DNA of 62,459 bases, taken from the IMG/VR virus record IMGVR_UViG_3300042549_003483, positions 1 through 62,459 of that record. One strand, written 5' to 3'. Positions 8,350 through 16,714 of the stretch are shown in pieces. This DNA is from a virus. A program made the translations under genes and the position numbers. The notes under the pieces were generated by a model. That model was given only the letters and a program-made list of their open reading frames with translations. It ran no database searches and had not been told where the DNA came from. The first letter of the stretch is position 1, and every line of letters starts with the position of its first letter.

Positions 8350-9036
8350 ATGGAAGATTTAGATGCAATTGCTAATCGTCTCCCAGAGTTGCTGCAAGCC
8401 GCAACACTACAGGAACTAGAAGCACTTTATAAAGAGGCTATTGAAGCCGGGGAAGAGACTCAAGCTGGTATGGAACAGCTAATCCTCGCTGAAGTAGAGC
8501 GTCGAGGCGGGCCAGAAGCTTTCCTGCAAGAGCCGACTGCAGAGGAAGAGCCAGCCCCAGAACCAGCACCAGAGCCGGAACCTGCCCCTGCTGCACCTAG
8601 CTTCATGCAGATGCCGCAGCTACCACAAGACCCCAACCCACTGAGTGTTGGTCGGCAGATGGCAGCGGGCACACAGGCTGTGCCAAATACACCTGTCGAA
8701 GCCAATCAGATGCTTGGCGGTAAGCCAATGGGTTTTGCCGAGGGCGGTCTAATGGGCGAGCCGGTTGATATGGTGGAACAGGCCGATGGTGAAATGGAGG
8801 AAGTTCCTCCCGGCTCACTTCCTGACGAAGTTAAGGACGATGTTCCGGCTTTCCTAAGTGATGGTGAGTTTGTACTACCTGCTGATGTGGTTCGTTGGCA
8901 CGGACTAAAATCAATTTTACAGCTACGTTCTGAGGCGAAAGAGGGCATGGCCCAAATGCAAGCCGAAGGACAAATTCAGTCACCTTCGCAACAGGGTCTT
9001 ATGGGTTCTGAATACGAAGATGAAATGGACGACTGA
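8350..9036 (+). CDS. Virion-associated protein with PGEFV-type motif
   Basis: 228 residues from ATG 8350. A helical acidic N-terminus is followed by a Glu-Pro-Ala repeat linker, then the conserved segment DDVPAFLSDGEFVLPADVVR, which I know from virion-associated proteins encoded beside portal and scaffold genes of many podoviruses. Its biochemical role is not known to me. It lies between portal and scaffold, so assembly or head-content function is likely. Confidence 0.65.
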   Translation: MEDLDAIANRLPELLQAATLQELEALYKEAIEAGEETQAGMEQLILAEVERRGGPEAFLQEPTAEEEPAPEPAPEPEPAPAAPSFMQMPQLPQDPNPLSVGRQMAAGTQAVPNTPVEANQMLGGKPMGFAEGGLMGEPVDMVEQADGEMEEVPPGSLPDEVKDDVPAFLSDGEFVLPADVVRWHGLKSILQLRSEAKEGMAQMQAEGQIQSPSQQGLMGSEYEDEMDD

Positions 9037-9062
9037 TACATCTGACATAGGGGGACATATGA

Positions 9063-9143
9063 GTGAAGTTATTAGACCTAATTCTTCTTGTGTGTCTTCC
9101 TATCGTACTAATTGTAATTCTTAACATCATACTTATACTTTAG
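9063..9143 (+). CDS. Predicted 26-residue membrane peptide
   Basis: Starts at GTG 9063, 8 nt after a purine-rich GGGGG stretch (9050-9054), and ends at TAG 9141. After MKLLD the whole peptide is Leu, Ile and Val (LILLVCLPIVLIVILNIILI), a single membrane-spanning helix. It lies alone in a 148-base gap between two virion genes. A competing 21-codon frame from ATG 9059 has no such character. Function unknown. Confidence 0.45.
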   Translation: MKLLDLILLVCLPIVLIVILNIILIL

Positions 9144-9184
9144 GGCTACTCGCTGAGGCGACCCCCATAACAAGGAAAAGAATT

Positions 9185-10012
9185 TTGACCAATAAGACTG
9201 TAAAGCCAACTCCGTACAAGAACGCCTATCATCAGTTCCTAGATGACGATGATACGGTACAACCTGATGTAAAGGTTGATACGGCTACGGAGGAGGTAGA
9301 GACAGGCAATCCGCCAGCACAAGATACGACGGATTGGCAGAAGCGTTACTCTGATCTTCGGCGCTACAGCGACGAGCAGAACAAACTTCTGCGCAATGAG
9401 CTAAGCGATGTTCGACGCCAGCTAGGCGATGTAACCCGTACACAGGTTCAACTTCCGGCCACTGAGGAAGAGATTGACGAGTGGGCTAAGAGCTATCCTG
9501 AGGTGGCAAAAATTATCCAGACTCTTGCCATTCGTGAGGCTCGTAAGGTCGAGGAAGTTGCTCTAGGCCAAGTTGAAGACCTAAAGCGACAGCGGCGTGA
9601 GGCCGAGTTTGAGGCTGCTCAGTCTAAGCTGCTTACATACCACGCTGACGCCATGGACCTTCGCCGTGATCCCCGCTTTCACACGTGGGTCAAGGAGCAG
9701 CCCGCACTGCTTGTAAAGCCACTTTACGACACTGAAACGTTTGACGCCCGTGCTGTTGCACGAATCATCGACCTTTATAAGAAGGACGTTGGTCTTGACA
9801 AGCCACGTTCAAAGAAGAGCGACGATGCAGAGGCAGCCGGTGCTGTACGCGGTGCTCGTGGTGGCGAGCCGCCAACTGCTGACAAGAAGTTCCGCTTCTC
9901 AGAGTCACAGGTTAAGAAGATGAGCAACCGTGAATACGAGAAGTACTCCGACGATATTGATGATGCAATTCGTGACGGAACATTTCTTTACGATTTGACT
10001 CGCAAGGCTTAA
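9185..10012 (+). CDS. Capsid scaffolding protein
   Basis: 275 residues from TTG 9185, with GGAAAAG upstream. Acidic and strongly helical, with a coiled-coil region around residues 55-150 and a basic, helical C-terminus (KFRFSESQVKKMSNREYEKY), the layout of podovirus scaffolds whose C-terminus docks on the coat protein. It sits immediately upstream of the capsid gene, as scaffolds do. It would direct prohead assembly and then leave before or during packaging. Confidence 0.8.
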   Translation: MTNKTVKPTPYKNAYHQFLDDDDTVQPDVKVDTATEEVETGNPPAQDTTDWQKRYSDLRRYSDEQNKLLRNELSDVRRQLGDVTRTQVQLPATEEEIDEWAKSYPEVAKIIQTLAIREARKVEEVALGQVEDLKRQRREAEFEAAQSKLLTYHADAMDLRRDPRFHTWVKEQPALLVKPLYDTETFDARAVARIIDLYKKDVGLDKPRSKKSDDAEAAGAVRGARGGEPPTADKKFRFSESQVKKMSNREYEKYSDDIDDAIRDGTFLYDLTRKA

Positions 10013-10020
10013 AATAGTTC

Positions 10021-10050
10021 TTGACAAATTTATAAATTTGTGTACATAAT
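10021..10050 (+). promoter_or_regulatory. Sigma-70-like promoter for the capsid operon
   Basis: TTGACA at 10021-10026 and CATAAT at 10045-10050 (18-base spacer) or TACATA at 10043 (16 bases). The whole element is nearly the same, base for base, as the one at 58511: both read TTGACAAATTT, then a few variable bases, then TTGTGTACATAATG. Confidence 0.8.
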
Positions 10051-10064
10051 GCTAACAGTTTACT

Positions 10065-10092
10065 TGCGGACTTGACACTAGTCAGGTCCGCA
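10065..10092 (+). promoter_or_regulatory. Stable 5'-leader hairpin of capsid transcript
   Basis: TGCGGACTTGAC (10065-10076) pairs with GTCAGGTCCGCA (10081-10092) around the loop ACTA: 12 pairs with one G-U. It begins about 8 nt after the expected transcription start and is not followed by a T run, so it is more likely to protect the mRNA 5' end than to terminate it. Confidence 0.65.
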
Positions 10093-10216
10093 TTTAAGAC
10101 AACACTTTTAAAGACTACCTCACTAACAGGCCCCTTTACTGGACTACCCTGCCAACGAGCCTCTGTAAGAAGTGTGTGTCTATGAAAATAGCCATACATT
10201 CATTTTGGAGGTTCTT

Positions 10217-11155
10217 ATGGCATTTCCCGCAGCCCCCGGCTACGGCAACCTCCCTAACGGTAACTTTAGCCCAACGATCTTCTCACAGAAGGCACTAAAG
10301 GCATTCCGTAAGGTTTCGGTTGTAGAGGATATCACAAACACCGATTACTTCGGTGAGATTGCAAACTACGGCGACTCAGTTCGTATCATCAAGGAGCCAG
10401 ACGTTACGGTCGTTTCGTACGCCCGTGGCCAACAGCTAATCCCACAGGACCTGCTTGATGACGAGCTTTCGATGACCGTCGATCAGGCAAACGCATTTAG
10501 CTTCCTAGTTGACGACATTGAGCAGAAGCATAGCCACGTAAACTTTGAGACTCTTGCCTCAAATCGTGCTGCTTACAAGCTTAAGGATACTTTTGATTCC
10601 CATATTCTAAACCACATGGCAGTCAACGCAGGTATCGTTTCTGGTCTTGGTACCACGTCTGCTGCAATTGAGGTTCGTACTGGCGCTACTGGCGCTACTG
10701 AGTTCACCCCACTCTCCATTATGAACCGCGTTTCGCGTCTGATGGATCAGGCCAACATCCCTGAGGATGGTCGGTTCTGGGTGGCTGATCCCATCTTCTG
10801 GGAGCAGATGGGTGACGAGAACAGCAAGCTGATCAATCGGGACTTTGTTGCTGATGGCGACATGCTCCGCAATGGTCGTGTCACTGCCAACCGCATCCGC
10901 AACTTCACCTGCTACAAGTCGAACAACCTGCCTGTTGGCGGTACTGGTTCGGCTGCAACTTCTGGCGGCACCAACTACGGCACCATTGTCGTAGGTCACA
11001 TGTCTTCGACTGCGACCGTGAGCCAGATTGCAAAGACCGAAACGATCCGCTCACCTGACACCTTTGCTGACGTTGTTCGTGGCCTACACCTCTTCGGTCG
11101 TAAGGTTATCCGTCCAGAGGCTCTAGCGACTGTTCGTTGGCAAGTTGGTTCGTAA
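10217..11155 (+). CDS. Major capsid protein
   Basis: 312 residues from ATG 10217, preceded by TTTGGAGG at 10204-10211. The sequence has the podovirus coat layout: a short flexible N-terminus (AFPAAPGYGNLPNGNF), SQKALKAFRKVSVVEDITN, and DSVRIIKEPDVTVVSY, then a central domain and a C-terminal strand region ending RPEALATVRWQVG. This is the P22/T7-like HK97 fold family of T=7 heads. It is preceded by its own promoter and a leader hairpin, as expected for the most abundant virion protein. Confidence 0.92.
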   Translation: MAFPAAPGYGNLPNGNFSPTIFSQKALKAFRKVSVVEDITNTDYFGEIANYGDSVRIIKEPDVTVVSYARGQQLIPQDLLDDELSMTVDQANAFSFLVDDIEQKHSHVNFETLASNRAAYKLKDTFDSHILNHMAVNAGIVSGLGTTSAAIEVRTGATGATEFTPLSIMNRVSRLMDQANIPEDGRFWVADPIFWEQMGDENSKLINRDFVADGDMLRNGRVTANRIRNFTCYKSNNLPVGGTGSAATSGGTNYGTIVVGHMSSTATVSQIAKTETIRSPDTFADVVRGLHLFGRKVIRPEALATVRWQVGS

Positions 11156-11169
11156 AGGAGTATTGATTT

Positions 11170-11577
11170 ATGGGTACCCATGTTGCTAAGCAGTACCGCC
11201 CCAACGTTTACGTTGCTGAGCGGTACCTTGATCTTCGCCTTCCTGCTTTTGCACACACCGCTGGCGCTCTTCCGTTTACCGTAACTGGTATTTCGGTTCC
11301 TGCTGAGTCAATCGTACTAAATGCTGGTTATGAGGTTGTTACCGCCTCGACTGGCACTGGTACAGGCGCTATCTCAGACGGCACCACGACCTTCGTAACT
11401 GCTACTGCTCTGTCAGCGGCTGGTTACAAGACCCTTGGTGCAACACAGAAGGTGTTTGCTACTTCGGACACACTGGACCTTGTGATTGCTACGGTAATCG
11501 GAACTGACTCCGTGGTTCGTCTTTTTGCAACTATCGTTGACGTGGAAGATCGTCCGCGACCTGTTGCTGCTTCCTAA
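11170..11577 (+). CDS. Capsid decoration or head-fibre-like protein
   Basis: 135 residues, Thr/Ala/Val rich and probably all beta strand, with no Cys and no charged helices. It follows the coat gene after 14 bases with AAAGGAG upstream and is followed by a strong terminator, so the two are co-transcribed at high level. These features suggest a head decoration protein that binds the capsid exterior. No specific family is recognised. Confidence 0.65.
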   Translation: MGTHVAKQYRPNVYVAERYLDLRLPAFAHTAGALPFTVTGISVPAESIVLNAGYEVVTASTGTGTGAISDGTTTFVTATALSAAGYKTLGATQKVFATSDTLDLVIATVIGTDSVVRLFATIVDVEDRPRPVAAS

Positions 11578-11586
11578 CGGAAATGA

Positions 11587-11623
11587 GGGTAGTCCAGCCC
11601 AACGGCGGGGCTACCCTTTTTTT
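11587..11623 (+). terminator. Intrinsic terminator after capsid genes
   Basis: GGGTAG (11587-11592) pairs with CTACCC (11611-11616), with further GC pairs inside, followed by seven T. Partial readthrough would feed the tail genes, whose first start is 11634. Confidence 0.85.
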
Positions 11624-11633
11624 ATAGGCTGAA

Positions 11634-12323
11634 ATGGCGCTCACATTCCTTGATCTTACGAACACCACGCTGCGCCGATTAAACGAAGTTGAACTTACGC
11701 TGGACAATTTCGCTACCGTAGTAGGTGTTCACTCACAAACAAAAGACGCTGTTAATGCGGCTATTCGGGACATAATTGATATGCACCCCGAATGGCCTTT
11801 TATGCATTCTAGCTATACTCAGACACTCGTCGTCGGTACGCAGGAATACGCGCTGCAGACTTCCACAGACAAAGTGGATTGGGACAGCTTCCGCATCCTC
11901 CGTGACGATGCGAACGAGATTACGGCAAGTTACCTTAAGGCTATCGACTATAATCAATGGCTACAGCGTCGGTATGAAGAGGATGCACAGCGCAACTCAG
12001 ACAATCACGCAAAGCCAGTTTACATTTATCGCACACAGAATGATCGCTTTGGTGTAACACCAACGCCTGATAAGGCGTATCAGGTTCGCTACGAATATTG
12101 GATCACTCCGGTTGACCTAGTTGACTACGACGATGTTGCAGTAATTCCAGATCATTTTAAGAACGTTATTGTCGATGGTGCTATGTACCACACCTATATG
12201 TTTCGTGAGAATTTTGAGTCAGCCCAAAACGTCTTTGCACGGTTCAAGATCAAGACTGATCAGATGCGCCGTAAGCTGATTCCTCATCCCGATGCAATGC
12301 GAGATACGCGAGTTAAGTTCTAA
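11634..12323 (+). CDS. Head-tail adaptor / tail tubular protein A-like
   Basis: 229 residues. The N-terminus (FLDLTNTTLRRLNEVEL) and a central run of helices with HPEWPFMH match the T7 gp11 / P22 gp4-like adaptors that bind under the portal ring and begin the short tail. The next gene is the matching nozzle protein, with stop and start overlapping, which is the gp11-gp12 order of podoviruses. Confidence 0.8.
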   Translation: MALTFLDLTNTTLRRLNEVELTLDNFATVVGVHSQTKDAVNAAIRDIIDMHPEWPFMHSSYTQTLVVGTQEYALQTSTDKVDWDSFRILRDDANEITASYLKAIDYNQWLQRRYEEDAQRNSDNHAKPVYIYRTQNDRFGVTPTPDKAYQVRYEYWITPVDLVDYDDVAVIPDHFKNVIVDGAMYHTYMFRENFESAQNVFARFKIKTDQMRRKLIPHPDAMRDTRVKF

Positions 12324-13870
12324 TGCCTGATCGTTTCAAAACGTTCCCCGTAGAGTGTCAGGGGGGTTTGTATGTAAACGCCAGCCCTCTTGACCTTGCA
12401 CAAAAAGTGCCGGGGGCTGGAACGATTCTTCTGAACTTTGAGCCAGATACACGTGGTGGCTATCGGCGTATCAACGGTTATACGAAATACAGCACGACAG
12501 AGGTTACTGGCGAGGGCCGTGTCTACGGTGTTGGCCTAGAGTATGGTCGCGTGTATGCTGCGCGAAAAACTGTTGGCGCTGCTACTTACGACATCTACTA
12601 CTCAACAGGCACCACATGGACAAGCGTCCTTACTGGACGTACGAACATCGCTGCAAACCAGCGTGTGCGATTTGTAAATTACAACATTACAGCCCCTTTT
12701 CTAATGGTGACTGATGGTACGAACCATGCACTGAAAGTGGCATCAGGCAGCACTACTGTCATCAATGGCACTGGTGCTCCTGCTGATCCCAAGTTCGCTG
12801 CTGAGTTTCGGTCGCGTATCGTACTGGCTGGATACAGTTCCAATCCTGCTGCAGTTATCCTGTCAGAACCCAACACCGACACAGGATTTCGCGTTTCTCA
12901 TGGCGCTATTGAGTTTAACGTCGGTGATGAAATTGCAGCTATTCGCTTTCATCGTGACGCGCTCTACATCTTCTGCCGAAACAGTATCAAGCGACTTGTC
13001 GGTAAAACTTCATCAGACTTTGCTGTCGAGGAAGTTACGCAGCGGCTAGGTCTGTATGCAGATGATACGGTTGAGGAAGTCAACGGCGATCTGTTGTTTC
13101 TAGCTCCTGACGGCATTCGTCCAGTCAGCCAGACAGAGCGGGTGGATGATGTTGAGCTAGGTACAATTAGCCGATCCATTCAACCGATTGTGCGTGAATT
13201 GATTGATATCTATGCCTCCAACGAGTTTGTAGCTGTTCCAATCCGTGCCAAGAACCAGTATCGACTGTTCGCATCTGACCCTGATATCGGTGATGGCGCT
13301 ACACAAGGCATCCTTGGCGGTCTTCGGAATGCGCAGAATGGCCTGACGTGGGAATGGTTTGAACTGACTGGTATCCGCCCAAGCTGTTGTGCAGCACGAA
13401 TCATCAACAGTGACGAACTGATTGTTCACGGCGGCTACGACGGCTTTGTGTATCGCCATGACACAGGTAACAACTTTAACGGCGGTGACATTGAGTGGGT
13501 TTACACAACGCCATTTTATGATGTTGGTGATCCTACGATTCGCAAGGCTCTCTACAAACTGGACGTATTTTTCCGCACTGAGGGTGCTGTAGGCGGTACG
13601 ATTCAGACGCTGTTTGATTACGATTCACCGACTGTTGTGTATCCGCCCCCGATCAACTTTAGCATTGGTGGTAACAACGTAGCAATCTACAACAATCCTT
13701 TTTCTCTTTATGATACTGCTGTGTATGATGAAGGACAGAATAACAAACCTACCTACAATCTAATTGGCTCTGGTGTTTCCTTTGCCTATCAGTTTGCAGG
13801 AGCGGACCAAAATCCGCCGTTCACTATTCAGTCCCACGTCACACAGTACAACGATATGGGTAGACGATAA
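12323..13870 (+). CDS. Tail nozzle / tail tubular protein B-like
   Basis: 515 residues, almost all beta strand. It starts RFKTFPVECQGGLYVNASP and has GYRRINGYTKYS, the shape of P22 gp10-like tail accessory factors, plus a repeated strand pattern (DALYIFCRNSIKRLVG, GDLLFLAPDGIRPVS) like a beta propeller. This protein forms the hub of the short tail through which DNA leaves. It is shorter than T7 gp12 (about 790) and closer to P22 gp10 (about 470). Confidence 0.8.
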   Translation: MPDRFKTFPVECQGGLYVNASPLDLAQKVPGAGTILLNFEPDTRGGYRRINGYTKYSTTEVTGEGRVYGVGLEYGRVYAARKTVGAATYDIYYSTGTTWTSVLTGRTNIAANQRVRFVNYNITAPFLMVTDGTNHALKVASGSTTVINGTGAPADPKFAAEFRSRIVLAGYSSNPAAVILSEPNTDTGFRVSHGAIEFNVGDEIAAIRFHRDALYIFCRNSIKRLVGKTSSDFAVEEVTQRLGLYADDTVEEVNGDLLFLAPDGIRPVSQTERVDDVELGTISRSIQPIVRELIDIYASNEFVAVPIRAKNQYRLFASDPDIGDGATQGILGGLRNAQNGLTWEWFELTGIRPSCCAARIINSDELIVHGGYDGFVYRHDTGNNFNGGDIEWVYTTPFYDVGDPTIRKALYKLDVFFRTEGAVGGTIQTLFDYDSPTVVYPPPINFSIGGNNVAIYNNPFSLYDTAVYDEGQNNKPTYNLIGSGVSFAYQFAGADQNPPFTIQSHVTQYNDMGRR

Positions 13871-16227
13871 TGGCAGGTTATGTACGGCAATCTGCTGCCT
13901 TGATTGTGGCCGGTCAAACTATCCGCGCTGCACATCACAACGCAGAGTACAATGCGCTACAGACGGCTTTCAGCACAGGTAGTGGACACAAGCACGATGG
14001 TACGGCAGGAGAGGGCGCTTACGTACCTCTTATTCGAGAGGGCGACACGTACATTGAAGTTGACGATACTGGCACTGGCCTAGCTCGTTTTGTAGTAGAT
14101 GGTGTTACACAAGCACAGCTTATTACACCATCTGTGCCGACGAATAACAACGAACTCGTTACGAAAACTTATGTAGACGGGGTTGCGTTTAACACATCAC
14201 TACCGTCTCAAACGGGTAACGCAGGTCGGTTTGTAACAACAAACGGTACTACTGCGTCGTGGGCGCTGCCGTTTGCAGATCAGACTGGTAATTCGGGCCG
14301 TTTTCTTACTACAAACGGGACAGCAACATCGTGGGCACTTCCCATTGCCGACCAGACCGGTAATTCTGGCCGTTTTCTTACGACAAATGGCGCAGTAACA
14401 TCCTGGGCATTGCCGCTTCCTGATCAAGCCGGCAATAGTGGTCGTTATCTTACGACCAACGGTTCTGCGGCTTCTTGGGCCAATGTTTTTGGTGGTTCCG
14501 GATCACTTACGACTGCCACAACTCTAACGTCATCATCATCCCGTGTTCAGTCCGTAGCAATGACAACTGACGCGCAGTCCGTCACTCTTCCTAGTGCTAC
14601 GACACTACTGACCGGTGGCCCGCAATTTATCCTAACTAATACAGGTTCACGCACGTTTGGAGTACGCGATACTGCTGGAACCCTGCTCGCCGCCGTTCCG
14701 GCCGGCGGGGTGGCCGAGTGCTACCTGCGGGATAATACAACTCCTGCCGGCACTTGGTCCGTCTCCGGCCGCGACCTCCAACCCGCCCTGACGATCTGCG
14801 ACGCGACGCTCGCCAGCACGTTGACGCAGACCGTCGAGGTGGCGGTGCGGCTGACGGACACGTTGAGCCTCCACTTCGCGCGCAACGCCTCGGGCCATCC
14901 GTTCGTGTTCGCGGTGGACCACTCGACGGCCCCGGCGACCGTCGGAACGGCGGTGCTGATCAATGCCACAAGCGGTTCCATTATCAGTGCCTTCCGCATC
15001 AGCAACACGAAGGCTTTCATTGTCTGCTCGTGGAACAGCCCGGCACCGCTCTACAACATCACTGTGAGTGGCACGACTTGCACGGTTTCATCCGGGGCGT
15101 CGTCGGGGTTGTGGGTTAACGCCACGTTCACTGGTGCACCGTTAATCGCGCAATGTGGTGCAAACATCGATCAGTTCGTCGTGCTGTACGCAAGTGGAAC
15201 CACCATCGGTGCCCAAGCCTGTGATGCAAGTGGTACAAATCCGACAGTGGGCACGCAAGTCAATATCTCAGCGCTCGGGTCGTCGGACGTCGGCGTCAGC
15301 GGCATCTATCGCGTGAGCGACACGACCGCGCTGGCGATCTACACCGACAACAGTGGCACCGCCGGCACTCCATTCTCGATCCGTGCGGTCGTGCTCTCGC
15401 TTTCCGGCACGACGGTCACAGTCAACACGCCGGCCGGGTTGAACGACGTGACCACTCAGGGATCGATGGCGCTGGCCAACTGCCAGCTGTCGGCGACGTC
15501 CTATATCGTCGGCTTCCTGGACGCGACGAACAGCGATCGCAGCGCCGTTCACATCGGCGTCTCCGGAACGACTGTGACTTTCGGCACCAAGTTTGCCGTC
15601 GAAGTCGGGACGTTCGGCGACAACAACACCTTCATGGACGGGAACTCCAACCGGTTCCAGCCGTTGCTGTATCCTTTGTCTGCTACGACCGCTTTGTACA
15701 CTTACGGCGATAATGGCGCCGCGGATCGCCATGTCGTCCTGACGAATAGCGGCGGAACTCTCACCGCGGGCACCATTCTGTATGGACTGTGCAACTTCGC
15801 GGCCGGCGGAAACTTCCCTCAAGCGAGCGATGGATTTCTCGCCTACAGCGCGGTGACGAGTGAGAACTCTTTCTCCGCGATCACAATCTCGGGAACCTCG
15901 CTTTCCGTAACTGGTACGTTCATCCGCGCTGATGTGATGCCTCAGGCGACCGCGGCTGCAATCTTCGGCTTGTCGGGTGGCGTTCGCGGGATGCAGCAAG
16001 GATCGGTGGGGTTAAACAGCTATGCGTATTGGAACCTGTTCCGGTTCCGCGCGAATGCCGCGCCGCAGTTCCTAGGGTCCGTAGCACTAAACGATCGCGC
16101 CCGGAACACGGCGAACACCCCTGTCGAAGTGGCGGCAAATAAAGTCGCCATAACCGGCCCGTCCATGACCGGCCCGAACGCAAGCGATACCTACGTCAAA
16201 CTGTCCATCCTGGAGTTCGCCGCATGA
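13870..16227 (+). CDS. Tail fibre protein, chimeric
   Basis: 785 residues. Residues 1-110 form an N-terminal domain that should dock on the nozzle. Residues 114-209 are four 24-residue repeats (QTGNSGRFLTTNG..SWALP), a common stalk in phage fibres. After a short linker (to about residue 270) the base use changes sharply to high GC and stays so to the end; this 510-residue part is Thr/Ser/Gly/Ala rich beta sheet with regularly spaced strands, probably a propeller or helix-type receptor-binding domain. The change in composition inside one gene points to horizontal replacement of the host-recognition end. Confidence 0.8.
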   Translation: MAGYVRQSAALIVAGQTIRAAHHNAEYNALQTAFSTGSGHKHDGTAGEGAYVPLIREGDTYIEVDDTGTGLARFVVDGVTQAQLITPSVPTNNNELVTKTYVDGVAFNTSLPSQTGNAGRFVTTNGTTASWALPFADQTGNSGRFLTTNGTATSWALPIADQTGNSGRFLTTNGAVTSWALPLPDQAGNSGRYLTTNGSAASWANVFGGSGSLTTATTLTSSSSRVQSVAMTTDAQSVTLPSATTLLTGGPQFILTNTGSRTFGVRDTAGTLLAAVPAGGVAECYLRDNTTPAGTWSVSGRDLQPALTICDATLASTLTQTVEVAVRLTDTLSLHFARNASGHPFVFAVDHSTAPATVGTAVLINATSGSIISAFRISNTKAFIVCSWNSPAPLYNITVSGTTCTVSSGASSGLWVNATFTGAPLIAQCGANIDQFVVLYASGTTIGAQACDASGTNPTVGTQVNISALGSSDVGVSGIYRVSDTTALAIYTDNSGTAGTPFSIRAVVLSLSGTTVTVNTPAGLNDVTTQGSMALANCQLSATSYIVGFLDATNSDRSAVHIGVSGTTVTFGTKFAVEVGTFGDNNTFMDGNSNRFQPLLYPLSATTALYTYGDNGAADRHVVLTNSGGTLTAGTILYGLCNFAAGGNFPQASDGFLAYSAVTSENSFSAITISGTSLSVTGTFIRADVMPQATAAAIFGLSGGVRGMQQGSVGLNSYAYWNLFRFRANAAPQFLGSVALNDRARNTANTPVEVAANKVAITGPSMTGPNASDTYVKLSILEFAA
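14209..14496 (+). repeat. Four 72-bp in-frame repeats of fibre stalk
   Basis: Units at 14209, 14281, 14353 and 14425, each coding 24 residues around GNSGRFLTTNG and SWALP. The DNA differs at third positions, so they are old or selected to diverge. Confidence 0.85.
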
Positions 16228-16340
16228 CCACCCTCATCCTCGCCGGCGAGGTGATCGTCGCCGTGGCGAGCCTCGTTGAGACGACCGAGAGTAAAATTGC
16301 CAAACACAAATATACTATGGAGAATTATAATGGCTGTTAA
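16224..16340 (+). CDS. Truncated ORF at edge of fibre cassette
   Basis: 38 codons, ATG overlapping the fibre TGA (ATGA). The first 23 residues (MTTLILAGEVIVAVASLVET) are encoded in high-GC DNA; from about 16290 base use reverts to backbone type. It reads like the start of the donor's next gene cut off by recombination, and overlaps the next start. Probably not functional. Confidence 0.45.
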   Translation: MTTLILAGEVIVAVASLVETTESKIAKHKYTMENYNGC

Positions 16341-16710
16341 TATTGTTGTCGCTAATAAAATACTTATTAGCGTTGTAGAAAACTATGATATTACCGAAAC
16401 AGCCGTTGTATCCACAGAAGGTATTTTTCCTTTTAACGCCGGTGTAACAGGGGTCGTAAACGTAGCTGAACTCCCTTCGGATTTTTGTATCTCCAAGTAC
16501 GAATATGAGGAGGGGCAGCTAGTACGGCTGCCCGATCCAGAACCGGCGCCGACTACAAAGACAGAAGCTCAAAAACTTTTGGCGGAACTAGATAAAAAAT
16601 TCGACCCCCGCTGGTTTGAAGATTTAGTAACCGGCTCGCCTATGCATGACAGATATGTTGCGTGGTCTTCTCGTCGGGAGGAACTACGAGAGATTATTAG
16701 GAATGGATAA
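16330..16710 (+). CDS. Putative tail fibre assembly protein
   Basis: 126 residues from ATG 16330, with ATGGAGAA upstream. A beta-rich N-terminus is followed by a helical C-terminus (KLLAELDKKFDPRWFEDL... REELREII), which resembles the C-terminal region of phage fibre chaperones. It directly follows the fibre gene, as chaperones often do. The backbone base use suggests it belonged with the original fibre tip rather than the imported one. Function inferred. Confidence 0.5.
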   Translation: MAVNIVVANKILISVVENYDITETAVVSTEGIFPFNAGVTGVVNVAELPSDFCISKYEYEEGQLVRLPDPEPAPTTKTEAQKLLAELDKKFDPRWFEDLVTGSPMHDRYVAWSSRREELREIIRNG

Positions 16711-16714
16711 ATAA

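Noticed and set aside
15268-15999. 243-codon minus-strand frame inside the fibre gene
   Set aside because: Antisense to the high-GC fibre tip; Arg-rich composition and no start signal.
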